Source of the DNA: Pseudomonas sp. AL03
GTDB taxonomy: Bacteria > Pseudomonadota > Gammaproteobacteria > Pseudomonadales > Pseudomonadaceae
Assembly: GCF_029960815.1 (NCBI RefSeq)
Contig: NZ_JASBRE010000002.1
Location: 1-64,000 of the forward strand
Length of the DNA: 64,000 nucleotides
Reading direction: 5' to 3'
A model generated the notes under the pieces. The model did not search any database and was not told the DNA's origin. It was given only the letters and a program-made list of their open reading frames with translations. Shown here piece after piece: positions 39,948-49,911 of the stretch; the stretch's first letter is position 1, and every line of letters begins with the position of its first letter. Made by a program: the position numbers and the translations under genes.

Positions 39948-40574
39948 ATGAATAAAGTGCTGATCGTGGATGATCACCCCGTCATTCGTCTTGCGGTACG
40001 AATGCTAATGGAGCGTCATGGCTACGAAGTCATTGCAGAGACAGATAACGGCGTGGATGCATTGCAACTTGCCCGTGAACATATGCCGGATATTGTCATC
40101 CTGGATATTGGAATACCGAAACTTGATGGGTTGGAAGTTATCGCGCGTTTAACCTCGACAGCAATGCCCATGAAAGTTCTGATACTGACCTCTCAGGCAC
40201 CTGGGCATTTTTCCATGCGTTGCATGCAATCGGGTGCCGCCGGGTATGTCTGCAAACAACAGGATCTCACCGAATTACTCAGTGCAATAAAGGCAGTATT
40301 GTCAGGCTACAGTTACTTTCCGAATCAAGCCTTGCATACCGTACGTTCCAGTTTGGGGAACGCCAGCGAGGCCGATATGGTGGATCGTCTGTCAGGACGG
40401 GAAATGATGGTCTTGCAGCAGTTGGCCCGAGGCAAGACCAACAAGGAGATCGCCGATGGAATGTTTCTCAGCAATAAGACTGTCAGTACTTACAAGACCC
40501 GCCTGTTGTTGAAACTCAATGCTCGCTCTCTGGTCGACCTGATCGAATTGGCTCAACGCAATGGTTTGGTGTGA
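39948..40574 (+). CDS. NarL/FixJ-type response regulator
   Basis: A 208-residue response regulator. The receiver domain has acidic residues DDHP (8-11), phospho-acceptor Asp53 (ILDIGIPKLD) and Lys near 105 (YVCKQQ). A LuxR-type helix-turn-helix follows (LARGKTNKEIADGMFLSNKTVSTYKTRLL). No sensor kinase gene is adjacent, so its partner is elsewhere. I chose the ATG at 39948; a TTG four codons earlier is possible. Regulon unknown. Confidence 0.88.
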   Translation: MNKVLIVDDHPVIRLAVRMLMERHGYEVIAETDNGVDALQLAREHMPDIVILDIGIPKLDGLEVIARLTSTAMPMKVLILTSQAPGHFSMRCMQSGAAGYVCKQQDLTELLSAIKAVLSGYSYFPNQALHTVRSSLGNASEADMVDRLSGREMMVLQQLARGKTNKEIADGMFLSNKTVSTYKTRLLLKLNARSLVDLIELAQRNGLV

Positions 40575-40631
40575 CGGCCTCAACGTTTGACGAGGCGCGA
40601 TAAGCGGGGGCATCAGGGCGTGGCACTTAGT

Positions 40632-40659
40632 AAAAAGCCTCCGTTTCGGGAGGCTTTTA
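40632..40659. terminator. Terminator between the response regulator and the short PA3496-like gene
   Basis: AAAAGCCTCC-GTTTC-GGGAGGCTTTT hairpin, usable in both directions. Confidence 0.9.
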
Positions 40660-40663
40660 GGTG

Positions 40664-40843
40664 TCATAGATCAAAATCGTAATCGGTCAATTGCTTTTGC
40701 AGTCGGCGCTCCTCCAACAGATTGTCGATGGTACGGCGTTTGCTCAGGTTGGTCTTCGCCACTTCAACCACCGGCTCAGCGTCATCAGCCTCAACGGGGG
40801 TGAAGTCGTCTTCTACGTCCAATTGCTCTTTGCCAGTGCTCAT
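40664..40843 (-). CDS. PA3496-family small protein
   Basis: A 59-residue open frame on the minus strand that begins MSTGKEQLDVEDDFTPVEAD and ends KQLTDYDFDL. The first half is acidic; the second has a basic RRTIDNLLEERRLQKQL helix. The ATG at 40843 has GGAG 8 bases upstream. It lies directly downstream of nth, as PA3496 does next to PA3495. The family has been annotated as a putative envelope integrity protein; its role is not established. Confidence 0.8.
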   Translation of the reverse strand: MSTGKEQLDVEDDFTPVEADDAEPVVEVAKTNLSKRRTIDNLLEERRLQKQLTDYDFDL

Positions 40844-40949
40844 AGTGTTACTCCAGGCTAAGACTGCCTTTGGCGCTCCTTATAGCGATAATCTCCCGGC
40901 GGGTAAAAAAGATTTTTTCAATCGATAAATCAAAATACCTAATAGCGCC

Positions 40950-41588
40950 TCAATCGTCGGAAGTCTTTTGCTTGTATTCGCACAAGTCTTCGATCCGGCA
41001 ACTGCCACAGCGAGGCTTGCGGGCCAGGCAAACGTAGCGTCCGTGGAGGATCAGCCAGTGATGGGAGTCGAGCAAATATTCCTTCGGCACGAACTTCATC
41101 AGTTTGTTCTCAACCTCGACCACATTTTTGCCTGGAGCAATGCCGGTACGATTGCTGACCCGGAAAATATGCGTGTCCACGGCCATGGTCAGCTGACGGA
41201 ATGCGGTATTGAGCACCACGTTGGCGGTCTTGCGGCCGACGCCGGGTAACGCTTCCAGCTCTTCACGGGTTTGCGGCACTTCGCCTCCATGACGTTCCAC
41301 CAGCAAGCGACAGGTCTCGATCACGTTTTTCGCTTTGCTGTTGAACAGGCCGATGGTCTTGATGTATTCCGACAGTCCCTCGACACCCAAGGCATAAATC
41401 GCCGCCGGCGTATTGGCCACCGGATAGAGTTTGGCAGTGGCCTTGTTCACGCCGACATCGGTCGACTGGGCCGAGAGAATCACAGAGATCAGCAATTCGA
41501 ACGGCGAGGAGTACGCCAGTTCGGTCTTTGGTTCCGGGTTGTCTTCGTGAAACCTGCGGAAAATTTCCAGACGTTTTGCGGCATTCAT
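40950..41588 (-). CDS. nth: Endonuclease III
   Basis: A 212-residue DNA glycosylase/AP lyase. The helix-hairpin-helix LPGVGRKTANVV carries the catalytic Lys, and VDTHIFRV the catalytic Asp. The C-terminal 4Fe-4S cluster is C-x6-C-x2-C-x5-C (CLARKPRCGSCRIEDLC). It removes oxidised pyrimidines in base-excision repair. It follows the rnf operon, as in P. aeruginosa. Confidence 0.97.
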   Translation of the reverse strand: MNAAKRLEIFRRFHEDNPEPKTELAYSSPFELLISVILSAQSTDVGVNKATAKLYPVANTPAAIYALGVEGLSEYIKTIGLFNSKAKNVIETCRLLVERHGGEVPQTREELEALPGVGRKTANVVLNTAFRQLTMAVDTHIFRVSNRTGIAPGKNVVEVENKLMKFVPKEYLLDSHHWLILHGRYVCLARKPRCGSCRIEDLCEYKQKTSDD

Positions 41589-41613
41589 GGGCAGTGCGTT
41601 TCCTCGAAGGCGG

Positions 41614-42201
41614 TCAGTGAGAGGGCGTCGAGCGGGTCCAGGCCTGACGTGCGGCGATCAGCAGTCCCAGCAGAATGAATCCGCCAGGGGCCAGGGCGGC
41701 CAGGCGCAAGCCACCGTCGGCGGTCAGTACCCAGCCTTGCCAGTCCGCTTGCGCAGTGCCAGCCAGCCATGGCAGATGGCTGCCGAATGTTCCGTTGCCG
41801 ATGAATTCGCGCAGCAAGCCAAGGCCCGCCATCAACGCGCCGAACAAGCCACACAGGCGCAGGCGATCACGCCGGGCGCTCTGGAAAAAGCCGGTGTTTT
41901 CCAGCACGACGCATTGCAAGGCGATCAATCCTGCATACAACCCCACATGGTGGTGCCATTGCAGCGACCAGAGTTGCGCGGCGAGTTCCGCGCAGCTGGT
42001 CAGCGTGGCCGCCAGCAGGACGCCGGCAAGCAGGTGTGTCACCGGGAGCAGTCGAGATCGCAAGGCACCCATGCACACACCAAAGGCATTGATCACTACG
42101 ATGAACATCAGCCACAAACCCAAAGCGGACACCAGTGAGTCCGTGGCGCCGATCAGCGGCGCGAGCATCAGCGAGTTCCGCAGAGACGATGACATATTCA
42201 T
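41614..42201 (-). CDS. rsxE: Rnf/Rsx complex membrane subunit E
   Basis: A 195-residue integral membrane protein with six helices. It resembles the RnfE/NqrD family (LMLAPLIGATDSLVSALGLW, VLLAATLTSCAELAAQLW). The family signature Cys residues are partly present. RnfE forms the membrane core with RnfA and the half-membrane Fe-S site. Overlaps rsxG by 4 bases. Confidence 0.88.
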   Translation of the reverse strand: MNMSSSLRNSLMLAPLIGATDSLVSALGLWLMFIVVINAFGVCMGALRSRLLPVTHLLAGVLLAATLTSCAELAAQLWSLQWHHHVGLYAGLIALQCVVLENTGFFQSARRDRLRLCGLFGALMAGLGLLREFIGNGTFGSHLPWLAGTAQADWQGWVLTADGGLRLAALAPGGFILLGLLIAARQAWTRSTPSH

Positions 42202-42806
42202 GGGGGGCTACTCCCGATCAACTGTTGCCGGCGCTCATCGAAGTAACGCAACGCGTCATGGATGGCGTTGATCACTGCTCTTGAAGTAATGGTCGCCCCC
42301 GCCAATTGATCGAATTGCCCCTGATCCTTTTTCAAGGCCCAGCCAGCGTCGGCGGGTTCGGTTCGAGATTTACCGACAAACAGCTGAAACCAGGCATTAG
42401 GCCAGTTGGCAATCTTGCCACCCAGCCCCGGGGTTTCTGATTGCTTGAGCGTTTTGACGCCAAGCAACTTGCCGTTTGCGTCGATGGCGATCAGCAATTC
42501 GATGGCGCCCTCATAGCCTAAGGTCTGGCTGCGCAGCAACACGGCGCTGGGTTGGCCAGTCTTGGTCGCCAGATAGCCACCCAGCAGCGTGCTGTTGGCC
42601 AACTCAGTGTTTTCGAGGGCGAGCGGCTGTTCCAACGGCTGATTGTCGTAGCGCTCGACGGGCAGCAGATCCAGCAGGTTACGGCTGTCGATCAGGCGCT
42701 GTTCGGCCGCAATGCGCGGCGCGCTGATGTGCTGGACCAGGTACGTCACGCCAATCCCCAGGCCTGCCAGTAACACCAGGACCACAGCGGTCGATGCTCG
42801 GCTCAT
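42198..42806 (-). CDS. rsxG: Rnf/Rsx complex FMN-binding subunit G
   Basis: A 202-residue protein with one N-terminal membrane helix (STAVVLVLLAGLGIGVTYLV) and a periplasmic FMN-binding domain. The FMN attachment region reads LAGATITSRAV, close to the [S/A]GATxT consensus in which Thr carries the flavin. The ATG at 42806 overlaps the rsxD stop (ATGA). Confidence 0.92.
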   Translation of the reverse strand: MSRASTAVVLVLLAGLGIGVTYLVQHISAPRIAAEQRLIDSRNLLDLLPVERYDNQPLEQPLALENTELANSTLLGGYLATKTGQPSAVLLRSQTLGYEGAIELLIAIDANGKLLGVKTLKQSETPGLGGKIANWPNAWFQLFVGKSRTEPADAGWALKKDQGQFDQLAGATITSRAVINAIHDALRYFDERRQQLIGSSPP

Positions 42807-43795
42807 GGCGCACCCCGTTCCTGTCTGGAGGCGACAAACCGCTCCAGCGCCGGCACACAGAGGTTCATCAACAGCACGGCAAAGGCTACGCCGTCCGGAT
42901 AACCACCCCAGGTACGAATCAGGTACGTCAGCAGCCCGACGCCCGCGCCGAAAAGCAGTCGCGCGCCGGGGCTTTTTGCGCCAGACACCGGTTCCGTGAC
43001 GATGAAGAATGCACCCAGCATGCTCGCGCCCGTGAGCAGATGAAACAGCGGCGAGCCATGGGAGTCGGAGCCTGAGCCGTTCCAGAACAGCAGGCTGATG
43101 ATGAACAGGCTGGCGAGCATGCCGACCGGCGCATGCCAGCTGAACACCCGTTGTTGCAGCAGAATCGCGCCGCCCGCCAGAAAGGCCAGGTTGACCCATT
43201 CCATGCCTCGGCCGCCGAAGTGACCGAACGCCGGGTTAGCGGCAAACAGTTCGTCCATGGTCAGGCTTTTGTTGATCCGCAGGCTGTCCAGCGCTGTGGC
43301 CTGGACCCAGGCATCCGGCGTCTGGCTGAAGCTGAGCCCAAACACCTGCTGCAAGCCGTCGAGCAGGTCCAGTCCATGGGACGACGGCCAGTGGGTCATC
43401 TGTTGGGGAAAGCTCACCATCACGAGGGCGAAACCGAGCATTGCCGGGTTGAATGGGTTATTTCCTACGCCGCCATACAGGTGTTTGCCGAACACCATCG
43501 CGAACGCCGCGGCACAGACCGTCAGCCACCACGGGCAATAAGGCGGCAAGGCCAGAGCCAACAGCGTTGCGCTGACCAGCGCACTGCCGTCGCTCAAGGT
43601 CGGCTTGAGCGCAAGCTTGCGCAAGCGCAACACGGTCGCTTCAACGGCCAGTGCGGTAACACCCGTCAGAATCAGGTTGATCAACACGCCCCAGCCGTAC
43701 AGCCAGAAAAACACCAGTATCCCTGGCACGGTGGCCAGCAATACCAGCTTCATGGCCTGCTGAAGGCGCTCGTCGACCGATTCAAGGGGCGACAT
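42803..43795 (-). CDS. rsxD: Rnf/Rsx complex FMN-binding membrane subunit D
   Basis: A 330-residue membrane protein of the RnfD/NqrB family with about nine to ten helices. The usual FMN-Thr motif region (GATPL in most RnfD) reads VQATALDSL near residue 154, so the Gly is replaced but the Thr remains. The ATG at 43795 lies inside the end of the RnfB gene, with a 14-base overlap. rnfC, usually between B and D, is absent. Confidence 0.88.
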   Translation of the reverse strand: MSPLESVDERLQQAMKLVLLATVPGILVFFWLYGWGVLINLILTGVTALAVEATVLRLRKLALKPTLSDGSALVSATLLALALPPYCPWWLTVCAAAFAMVFGKHLYGGVGNNPFNPAMLGFALVMVSFPQQMTHWPSSHGLDLLDGLQQVFGLSFSQTPDAWVQATALDSLRINKSLTMDELFAANPAFGHFGGRGMEWVNLAFLAGGAILLQQRVFSWHAPVGMLASLFIISLLFWNGSGSDSHGSPLFHLLTGASMLGAFFIVTEPVSGAKSPGARLLFGAGVGLLTYLIRTWGGYPDGVAFAVLLMNLCVPALERFVASRQERGAP

Positions 43796-44732
43796 AGGCA
43801 TCCACTTGGCGCTCGGCTTCATTCACCGCGAGTTCCAATGCTTCGATTTGCTCAGCCGGCACTTCGCTGGTGCGGGCTTTCTTGAGTTCGGCGCGGCGCA
43901 TGGCCAACTGGATCTTTGCCCGATTCAACTGCGCATTTTTCGCCGGAACGACGGGCGCCGGGGCCGGCGGTGCAGTGCTTTCCAGCTTCGCCAACGCCTG
44001 TTCGGCAGCCTCGAACTGTTGTTGCAGGACGATCAGTTGCGACTGCTGTTCGAAGGTCGGCGGATGCCCGAACGCCTTGAGAGACTTGTTCAGTTGCGCC
44101 CGACTCATCGCCAGATCGATCTTGGCTTTTTTCAACGCCGTATCCGGCACCTCACTGTGCTGGACGGCGCGCTGGGCTCGGGCCTGACGTTCGGCGATTT
44201 TCTGTTCTTCTTCACGACGCAGGCGAGCGTTGCGTTGTTCGAATCGGCGCCGTGCGTGATCGCGCTTGGCCGTCCGGGCGCGTTGTTCCTCAGGGCTGAA
44301 CGCCAGGCCGCCGACAATCGGTAGCACCGTGGCCAGCGGCAACGGCCGCATCTCGATGCAATCCACCGGGCAGGGCGCCACGCAAAGGTCGCAACCGGTG
44401 CATTCATCGACGATCACGGTGTGCATCAATTTCGCCGCACCGACAATGGCATCCACCGGGCAGGCCTGGATGCACTTGGTGCAGCCGATGCATTCGGCTT
44501 CGCGAATATAAGCGATCTGCGCCGGTGCCGAGCCGCGACTGACGTCCAGTTCCAGCACTGGCACGTTCAACAGCTCGGCCAGGGCTGCGATGGTTTCGCT
44601 GCCGCCCGGCGGGCATTTGTTGATCGGCTCGCCGCTGGCAATGCCTTCGGCGTACGGTTTGCATCCAGGATGGCCGCACTTGCCGCATTGGGTCTGCGGC
44701 AAGAGGGCGTCGATGCGTTGAATCAGACTCAT
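43782..44732 (-). CDS. rsxB: Rnf/Rsx subunit B without membrane anchor and with an RnfC-like tail
   Basis: A 316-residue Fe-S protein. An N-terminal cluster (Cys16, 19, 24, 40) and two ferredoxin-type 4Fe-4S sites (Cys81-91 and Cys111-121) match RnfB. The usual N-terminal membrane helix is absent: the start at 44732 overlaps the rsxA stop by 4 bases, leaving no space for it. After residue about 150 there is a long charged extension ([17 protein letters not shown]). Two related repeats follow, [15 protein letters not shown] at 202 and [15 protein letters not shown] at 271. They resemble the Lys/Ala-rich tail of RnfC. The gene may be an RnfB-RnfC tail hybrid. Confidence 0.9.
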   Translation of the reverse strand: MSLIQRIDALLPQTQCGKCGHPGCKPYAEGIASGEPINKCPPGGSETIAALAELLNVPVLELDVSRGSAPAQIAYIREAECIGCTKCIQACPVDAIVGAAKLMHTVIVDECTGCDLCVAPCPVDCIEMRPLPLATVLPIVGGLAFSPEEQRARTAKRDHARRRFEQRNARLRREEEQKIAERQARAQRAVQHSEVPDTALKKAKIDLAMSRAQLNKSLKAFGHPPTFEQQSQLIVLQQQFEAAEQALAKLESTAPPAPAPVVPAKNAQLNRAKIQLAMRRAELKKARTSEVPAEQIEALELAVNEAERQVDAYVAP

Positions 44733-45298
44733 GTTTTGATCAGTCCACTGAATCCGAGAAAAGCCACTGCGATCAGTCCGGCGCCGATCAACTCGATCGG
44801 CAGGCCACGAAAGGGCAGGGGGATATCATTATCGAGTGTGCGTTGGCGCAAGTCGCTGAACAGGCTCAGTACCAGCCAGAAACCCAGCCCGGCACCCAGG
44901 CTCAGGGCCATGGCGTGGAAGAGTCCTTTGTCGTCTTGAGCGTTGAGCAGCATCAGGCCGAGTACGCCGGCGTTGCCCAGCAGCAGGGGCCAGAGGCCAT
45001 CGAACGCAAGCTTTGGAAGTGACCGAGAAAGCACTTTCAGCAGCGGGCCAATCAGCAAAACGCTTAAAGGCAGGAATACGAAAAGGCGCAGCGACGTCAG
45101 CTCCAGCGGGATCAGCAGCCAACGGTAGGCCGAGTAGCCCAGCGTGCCGACGATCAGCATCAAGCAAGCCGTCGCAAGGCCCAGTGCGTGGACCTGCCGA
45201 TGCTCGTTGCGCAACAGCGGATCGACGCCCAGCGGCCAGTGCAACACGAGGTTGTTGATCAGGGCTGCACTGATAAGCGTAAGAACAATTTCGGTCAT
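44729..45298 (-). CDS. rsxA: Rnf/Rsx complex membrane subunit A
   Basis: A 189-residue membrane protein with six helices of the RnfA/NqrE family ([20 protein letters not shown] at the start). It is the first gene of the operon, before rsxB, D, G and E on the same strand. It should pair with RnfE to carry electrons across the membrane. Confidence 0.86.
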   Translation of the reverse strand: MTEIVLTLISAALINNLVLHWPLGVDPLLRNEHRQVHALGLATACLMLIVGTLGYSAYRWLLIPLELTSLRLFVFLPLSVLLIGPLLKVLSRSLPKLAFDGLWPLLLGNAGVLGLMLLNAQDDKGLFHAMALSLGAGLGFWLVLSLFSDLRQRTLDNDIPLPFRGLPIELIGAGLIAVAFLGFSGLIKT

Positions 45299-45386
45299 GA
45301 TCGTGCCGGCAAGAACGGGGCTTTTTAACAGAGCGGTCTAAAAAGCTTAGGCATTATCCGGCAAGGACGGAGGGTGGGCCAGACAT

Positions 45387-45424
45387 GAAAAATCCCACAG
45401 TCGCGCCAGGCACGACTGTGGGAT
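45387..45424 (-). terminator. Terminator of metG
   Basis: A perfect 12-bp stem ATCCCACAGTCG / CGACTGTGGGAT with a 9-base loop, followed on the minus strand by a T-run (A-run at 45388-45392). Confidence 0.9.
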
Positions 45425-45441
45425 CGATTTACTGCACAACC

Positions 45442-47493
45442 TTACTTGATGCGCTGACCTGGCTTGGCGCCGCTGTCAGGGCTGAGCAGGTAGATTTCTT
45501 CACCACCAGGACCGGCAGCCATCACCATGCCTTCGGAGATGCCGAACTTCATTTTCCGTGGCTTGAGGTTGGCGATCATCATGGTCAGGCGACCATTGAG
45601 CTTGGACGGATCCGGGTAGGCACTCTTGATCCCGGAGAACACGTTGCGTTGCTCGTCACCGATGTCCAGGGTCAGGCGCAGCAGTTTGTCAGCACCTTCC
45701 ACGTGTTCGGCCTTGAGGATCAGGGCGACGCGCAGGTCGACAGCGGCAAAGGCATCGAACTCGATCTCTGGCGACAGCGGATCCTTGGCCAGTTCGCCAT
45801 TGCCGACAGGTGCAGCGTCACCGGTGTCAGTCTGGCTGGCGGTCAGGTCTTCTTTCGAAGCGTCGCTCATGGCTTGCACTTTTACCGGGTCGATACGGGT
45901 CATCAACGGTTTGAACTCGTTTAGCTGATGGTTGCTGAGCAAGGTGGCGTGATCGTTCCAGGTCAGCGGCGCGACGTTGAGGAACGCCTCGGCGTCGGCG
46001 GCCAGCAGCGGCAGCACAGGTTTGAGGAAGATCACCAGCTGGCGGAACAGGTTGATGCCCAAGGCGCAGATGGCCTGGACTTCGTCCTGCTTGCCTTCTT
46101 GTTTATTCAGCGACCACGGGGCCTTGTCGGCGATCCAGGCGTTGGCGCGGTCGGCCAGGCCCATGATCTCGCGCATGGCACGGGCGAAGTCGCGAGCCTC
46201 GTAGGCGTCGCAGATGCTCGGCGCTGCGGCCAGGAACGCTTCGGTCAGTTCCGGCGCGGCATTACCCGCCACCAGCACACCGGCGTTGCCTTTATGGATG
46301 AAACCGGCGCAACGGCTGGCGATGTTGACGACTTTACCGACCAGGTCGGAGTTGACCTTCTGCACGAAGTCTTCGAGGTTCAGGTCGAGGTCGTCGACGC
46401 CACGGCTCAGCTTGGCCGCGTAGTAGTAGCGCAGGTACTCCGGCGACAGGTGGTCCAGATAGGTCCGGGCCTTGATGAAGGTGCCGCGGGATTTGGACAT
46501 TTTCTGACCGTTGACAGTCAGGTAGCCGTGCACGTTGATGCCGGTCGGTTTACGGAAACCGGCACCTTCGAGCATGGCTGGCCAGAACAGCGCGTGGAAG
46601 TTGACGATGTCCTTGCCGATGAAGTGGTACAGCTCGGCGGTGGAATCCTTGCCCCAGAACGCGTCGAAGTCCAGGTCCGGACGACGGGCGCAGAGGTTCT
46701 TGAAGCTGGCCATGTAGCCGATTGGCGCGTCCAGCCAGACGTAGAAGTATTTGCCTGGCTCGTCGGGGATTTCGAAACCGAAGTACGGCGCATCGCGGGA
46801 GATGTCCCACTGTTGCAGGCCGGCATCCAGCCATTCGGCGATCTTGTTCGCCACGGCCTCTTGCAGGGTGCCGCTGCGGCTCCAGGCTTGCAGCATTTCC
46901 TGGAAGTCCGGCAGCTTGAAGAAGAAGTGCTGGGAATCCTTGAGCACCGGGGTGGCGCCGGAGATCGCCGACTTCGGATCCTTCAGATCAGTCGGCGCGT
47001 AGGTCGCACCGCATTTTTCGCAGTTGTCGCCGTACTGGTCTTCGGTGCCGCATTTCGGGCAGGTGCCCTTGATGAAGCGGTCGGCCAGGAACATTTTCTT
47101 TTCCGGGTCGAAGTACTGAGTGATCGAACGCGTGGCAATGTGCCCGGCGTCGCGCAGCTTCAGGTAGATCTGGCTCGACAGCTCACGGTTTTCTTCGGCG
47201 TGAGTGGAGTGGAAGTTATCGAAGTCCACCAGGAACTCGGCAAAGTCGGCGCTGTGTTCAGCCTGGACGTTGGCGATCAGTTGTTCCGGGGTGATGCCTT
47301 CCTTCTCCGCGCGCAGCATGATGGCCGAACCGTGGGCGTCGTCGGCGCAGACATAAATGCATTGATTGCCGCGGTGCTTCTGAAAGCGCACCCACATATC
47401 GGTCTGGATGTATTCCAGCATGTGGCCAAGATGGATCGAACCATTGGCATAGGGCAGGGCGCTGGTGACGAGGATCTTGCGTGGCTCGGACAT
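45442..47493 (-). CDS. metG: Methionyl-tRNA synthetase
   Basis: A 683-residue class I aminoacyl-tRNA synthetase. The HIGH-type motif is SIHLGHML at about residues 19-26. The zinc knuckle (CPKC ... CEKC) lies near 145-165 and the KMSKS loop near 335. The C-terminal EMAP/tRNA-binding domain, giving dimers, covers about the last 110 residues ([20 protein letters not shown]). It charges tRNA(Met) in the cytoplasm. Confidence 0.98.
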   Translation of the reverse strand: MSEPRKILVTSALPYANGSIHLGHMLEYIQTDMWVRFQKHRGNQCIYVCADDAHGSAIMLRAEKEGITPEQLIANVQAEHSADFAEFLVDFDNFHSTHAEENRELSSQIYLKLRDAGHIATRSITQYFDPEKKMFLADRFIKGTCPKCGTEDQYGDNCEKCGATYAPTDLKDPKSAISGATPVLKDSQHFFFKLPDFQEMLQAWSRSGTLQEAVANKIAEWLDAGLQQWDISRDAPYFGFEIPDEPGKYFYVWLDAPIGYMASFKNLCARRPDLDFDAFWGKDSTAELYHFIGKDIVNFHALFWPAMLEGAGFRKPTGINVHGYLTVNGQKMSKSRGTFIKARTYLDHLSPEYLRYYYAAKLSRGVDDLDLNLEDFVQKVNSDLVGKVVNIASRCAGFIHKGNAGVLVAGNAAPELTEAFLAAAPSICDAYEARDFARAMREIMGLADRANAWIADKAPWSLNKQEGKQDEVQAICALGINLFRQLVIFLKPVLPLLAADAEAFLNVAPLTWNDHATLLSNHQLNEFKPLMTRIDPVKVQAMSDASKEDLTASQTDTGDAAPVGNGELAKDPLSPEIEFDAFAAVDLRVALILKAEHVEGADKLLRLTLDIGDEQRNVFSGIKSAYPDPSKLNGRLTMMIANLKPRKMKFGISEGMVMAAGPGGEEIYLLSPDSGAKPGQRIK

Positions 47494-47824
47494 GGGGCTC
47501 GGCTACTTGATGAAACGGAGGTCGGCCACTATAAAGCGCCGGCGCATATTTTTCACCCCCAAGGCCAACCCCCGCGGACCTTAGTAGCAGCTGCCGAAGG
47601 CTGCGTTCGGCGGCGAAGCCGTCGCCAATCCTGTCACCCTGATTTGCCTGGCACACCGCGGCGCTTGGGTTTGCGACGGCTTCGCCGCCGAACGCAGGCT
47701 TCGCCAGCTGCTACAGGTATCATTCGACCATGGGTTATTTGTCACGTTTTGAAAGCATGCCGTCCAGGCCATAGAACGGTTAGGATACCCACCTGATTTT
47801 CCAGTCTTGCTATCGGAGTTGCCC
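47494..47824. other. metG/mrp divergent region containing a composite repeat
   Basis: About 330 bases. The centre is the long repeat at 47584-47714; the flanks should hold the two divergent promoters. No gene seen. Confidence 0.7.
47584..47714. repeat. Long composite inverted repeat (copy 1)
   Basis: Outer arms GTAGCAGCTG / CAGCTGCTAC and inner arms CTGCGTTCGGCGGCGAAGCC / GGCTTCGCCGCCGAACGCAG face each other around a spacer of about 50 bases. A homologous copy lies at 62699-62831. This is a large REP-type pair typical of P. fluorescens genomes. Confidence 0.9.
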
Positions 47825-48919
47825 ATGAGCGTCGTCAATCGCGCAGCGGTGGAAGCCGTCCTTCGCCAATACACCGACCCTTACCTGAACCAGGATCCGG
47901 TCAGCGCCGGGTGCGTGCGCGGCATCGACATTCAGGGTGATCGCGTCAGCGTCCAACTGGAGCTGGGTTACGCCGCCGGTCTGTTCAAGAGTGGCTGGGC
48001 GCAGTTGCTGCAAATGGCCATTGAAGGGCTGGACGGCGTGACCATCGCCCGCGTCGAGATCACCAGTGTCATTGCCGCGCACAAGGCTCAAGCGCAGATC
48101 CCGGGGCTGGCCAACGTCAAGAACGTGGTGGCCGTGGCATCCGGCAAGGGCGGTGTGGGCAAATCAACCACCGCTGCCAACCTGGCCTTGGCCCTGGCCC
48201 GCGAAGGCGCCAAGGTCGGGATTCTCGACGCGGACATTTACGGACCGAGCCAAGGCATCATGTTCGGCATCCCCGAAGGCACCCGACCCAAGGTCAAGGA
48301 TCAGAAGTGGTTTATTCCGATCGAGTCCCACGGCGTCGAAGTCATGTCCATGGCGTTCCTGACCGACGACAACACGCCGATGGTCTGGCGCGGGCCGATG
48401 GTTTCCGGTGCCTTATTGCAACTCGTCACTCAAACCGCCTGGGGCGACCTCGATTACCTGGTCATCGACATGCCACCAGGCACCGGTGACATCCAGCTGA
48501 CCCTGGCGCAGAAAGTCCCGGTGGCCGGCGCGGTGATCGTTACCACGCCGCAAGACCTGGCGTTGCTGGACGCGCGCAAAGGCGTGGAGATGTTCCGCAA
48601 GGTCAACATCCCGGTGCTGGGCGTGGTGGAAAACATGGCCGTGCACATCTGCTCCAATTGCGGACATGCCGAGCATCTTTTCGGTGAGGGCGGTGGTGTG
48701 AAGCTGGCCAACCAGTACGGCGTCGAGCTGCTGGCTTCCTTGCCGCTGTCGATGATCATCCGCGAGCAGGCCGATGGCGGCAAGCCAACGGTAATCGCCG
48801 AGCCTGACAGCCCGATTGCGATGGTTTACCAGGAACTGGCCCGCCATGTCGGCGCGCGGATCGTGTTGCAGGAAGCGGCGACACCGGCAATGCCGAACAT
48901 CACGATCAGCGACGATTGA
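47825..48919 (+). CDS. apbC: Fe-S cluster carrier ATPase Mrp/ApbC
   Basis: A 364-residue P-loop ATPase of the Mrp/NBP35 family. An N-terminal DUF59/MIP18-like domain spans about residues 1-85. The deviant Walker A is GKGGVGKST near residue 108. The Cys pair CSNCGH near residue 280 binds a bridging 4Fe-4S cluster in the dimer. It delivers Fe-S clusters to target proteins. The start ATG at 47825 has GGAG 7 bases upstream. Confidence 0.95.
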   Translation: MSVVNRAAVEAVLRQYTDPYLNQDPVSAGCVRGIDIQGDRVSVQLELGYAAGLFKSGWAQLLQMAIEGLDGVTIARVEITSVIAAHKAQAQIPGLANVKNVVAVASGKGGVGKSTTAANLALALAREGAKVGILDADIYGPSQGIMFGIPEGTRPKVKDQKWFIPIESHGVEVMSMAFLTDDNTPMVWRGPMVSGALLQLVTQTAWGDLDYLVIDMPPGTGDIQLTLAQKVPVAGAVIVTTPQDLALLDARKGVEMFRKVNIPVLGVVENMAVHICSNCGHAEHLFGEGGGVKLANQYGVELLASLPLSMIIREQADGGKPTVIAEPDSPIAMVYQELARHVGARIVLQEAATPAMPNITISDD

Positions 48920-48937
48920 TGCGGTCCTGACTGAAAC

Positions 48938-48973
48938 AAAAACGCCCGATGCATCTGCATCGGGCGTTTTTTT
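48938..48973. terminator. Bidirectional terminator between mrp and the SDR gene
   Basis: ACGCCCGATGCA-TC-TGCATCGGGCGT hairpin with A-run before and seven T after. Confidence 0.94.
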
Positions 48974-48985
48974 ATGGGCGCAGAA

Positions 48986-49744
48986 TCAGATCCGCAACCC
49001 GCCATCCATTTCCAGAATCCGACCGGTGTAGTAGTCGTTCTCGAAAATGTAGGCCGCCGAATGGGCGATCTCTTCAGTCTTGCCCATGCGCTTGAGCGGA
49101 ATCGCGGACGTTATCTTCTCCAGCGCCTCAGGCTTCATGCTCAGCGTCATCTCGGTTTCGATAAAGCCCGGTGCAATGCCCGCCACCCGAATACCGTAGC
49201 GTGCCAGTTCCTTGGCCCAGGTCACGGTCGCCGCAGCGACACCCGCCTTGGCGGCGGAGTAGTTGGTCTGACCGACGTTGCCAGCGCGGGAGATCGACGA
49301 GATATTAATGATCGTGCCGCTGTTGTTCAGCTCGACCATTTTGGCCGCGACTTCACGGGTGCACAGGAATACGCCGGTCAGATTGACGTCGATGACTGCC
49401 TGCCACTGGGCCAGGCTCATCTTGGTCATCTCGCCGTCCTTGACCTTGATGAGCAGGCCATCGCGCAGAATCCCGGCGTTGTTGATCAGGCCATGGATCG
49501 CGCCGAAGTCTCCGGCAACCTGGGCGACCATATGGGTCACTTGCTCTTCATTGGCGACATTGCACAGATAAGCGCGAGCATCGACGCCTTTAGCCTTGCA
49601 AGCGGCGACAGTGTCGTCGAGTTTTTCCTGGTTCAGGTCCACCAGCGCCAGTTTCGCGCCTTTAGCGGCGAAATACTCGGCCATGGAACGGCCTAAACCC
49701 TGGCAACCGCCCGTGATAATGATTACTTTGTCAGTGAGTTGCAT
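48986..49744 (-). CDS. Short-chain dehydrogenase/reductase (FabG-like)
   Basis: A 252-residue classical SDR. The cofactor motif [15 protein letters not shown] is near residues 11-25, NNAGI near 88, catalytic Ser in ISSISRAG, and YSAAKAG as the Tyr-x3-Lys. The C-terminus (GGLRI) is typical of FabG-like 3-oxoacyl reductases. It is probably NADP-linked and cytoplasmic, but the substrate is not defined. Of two in-frame ATGs, 49744 has a better-spaced GGGG than 49750. Confidence 0.9.
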   Translation of the reverse strand: MQLTDKVIIITGGCQGLGRSMAEYFAAKGAKLALVDLNQEKLDDTVAACKAKGVDARAYLCNVANEEQVTHMVAQVAGDFGAIHGLINNAGILRDGLLIKVKDGEMTKMSLAQWQAVIDVNLTGVFLCTREVAAKMVELNNSGTIINISSISRAGNVGQTNYSAAKAGVAAATVTWAKELARYGIRVAGIAPGFIETEMTLSMKPEALEKITSAIPLKRMGKTEEIAHSAAYIFENDYYTGRILEMDGGLRI

Positions 49745-49911
49745 TTGCATGCCCCAATAGCAGGTCAGAGGAGTGGGTTCCTTTTAGAGAGCCTCTCGAT
49801 CTGCACCTGATGTGGCCTGGCTGCACATGAGAACTGCCCCGATGGCGGACTGGAACTTATGCCAGGCGCCTGTCCGTTTTTTTCGTCGGATTCTATATAA
49901 GGAGTCATAAG

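Noticed and set aside
45928..47796. 622-codon open frame opposite metG
   Set aside because: Antisense of metG with no domain signals; arises from codon bias.
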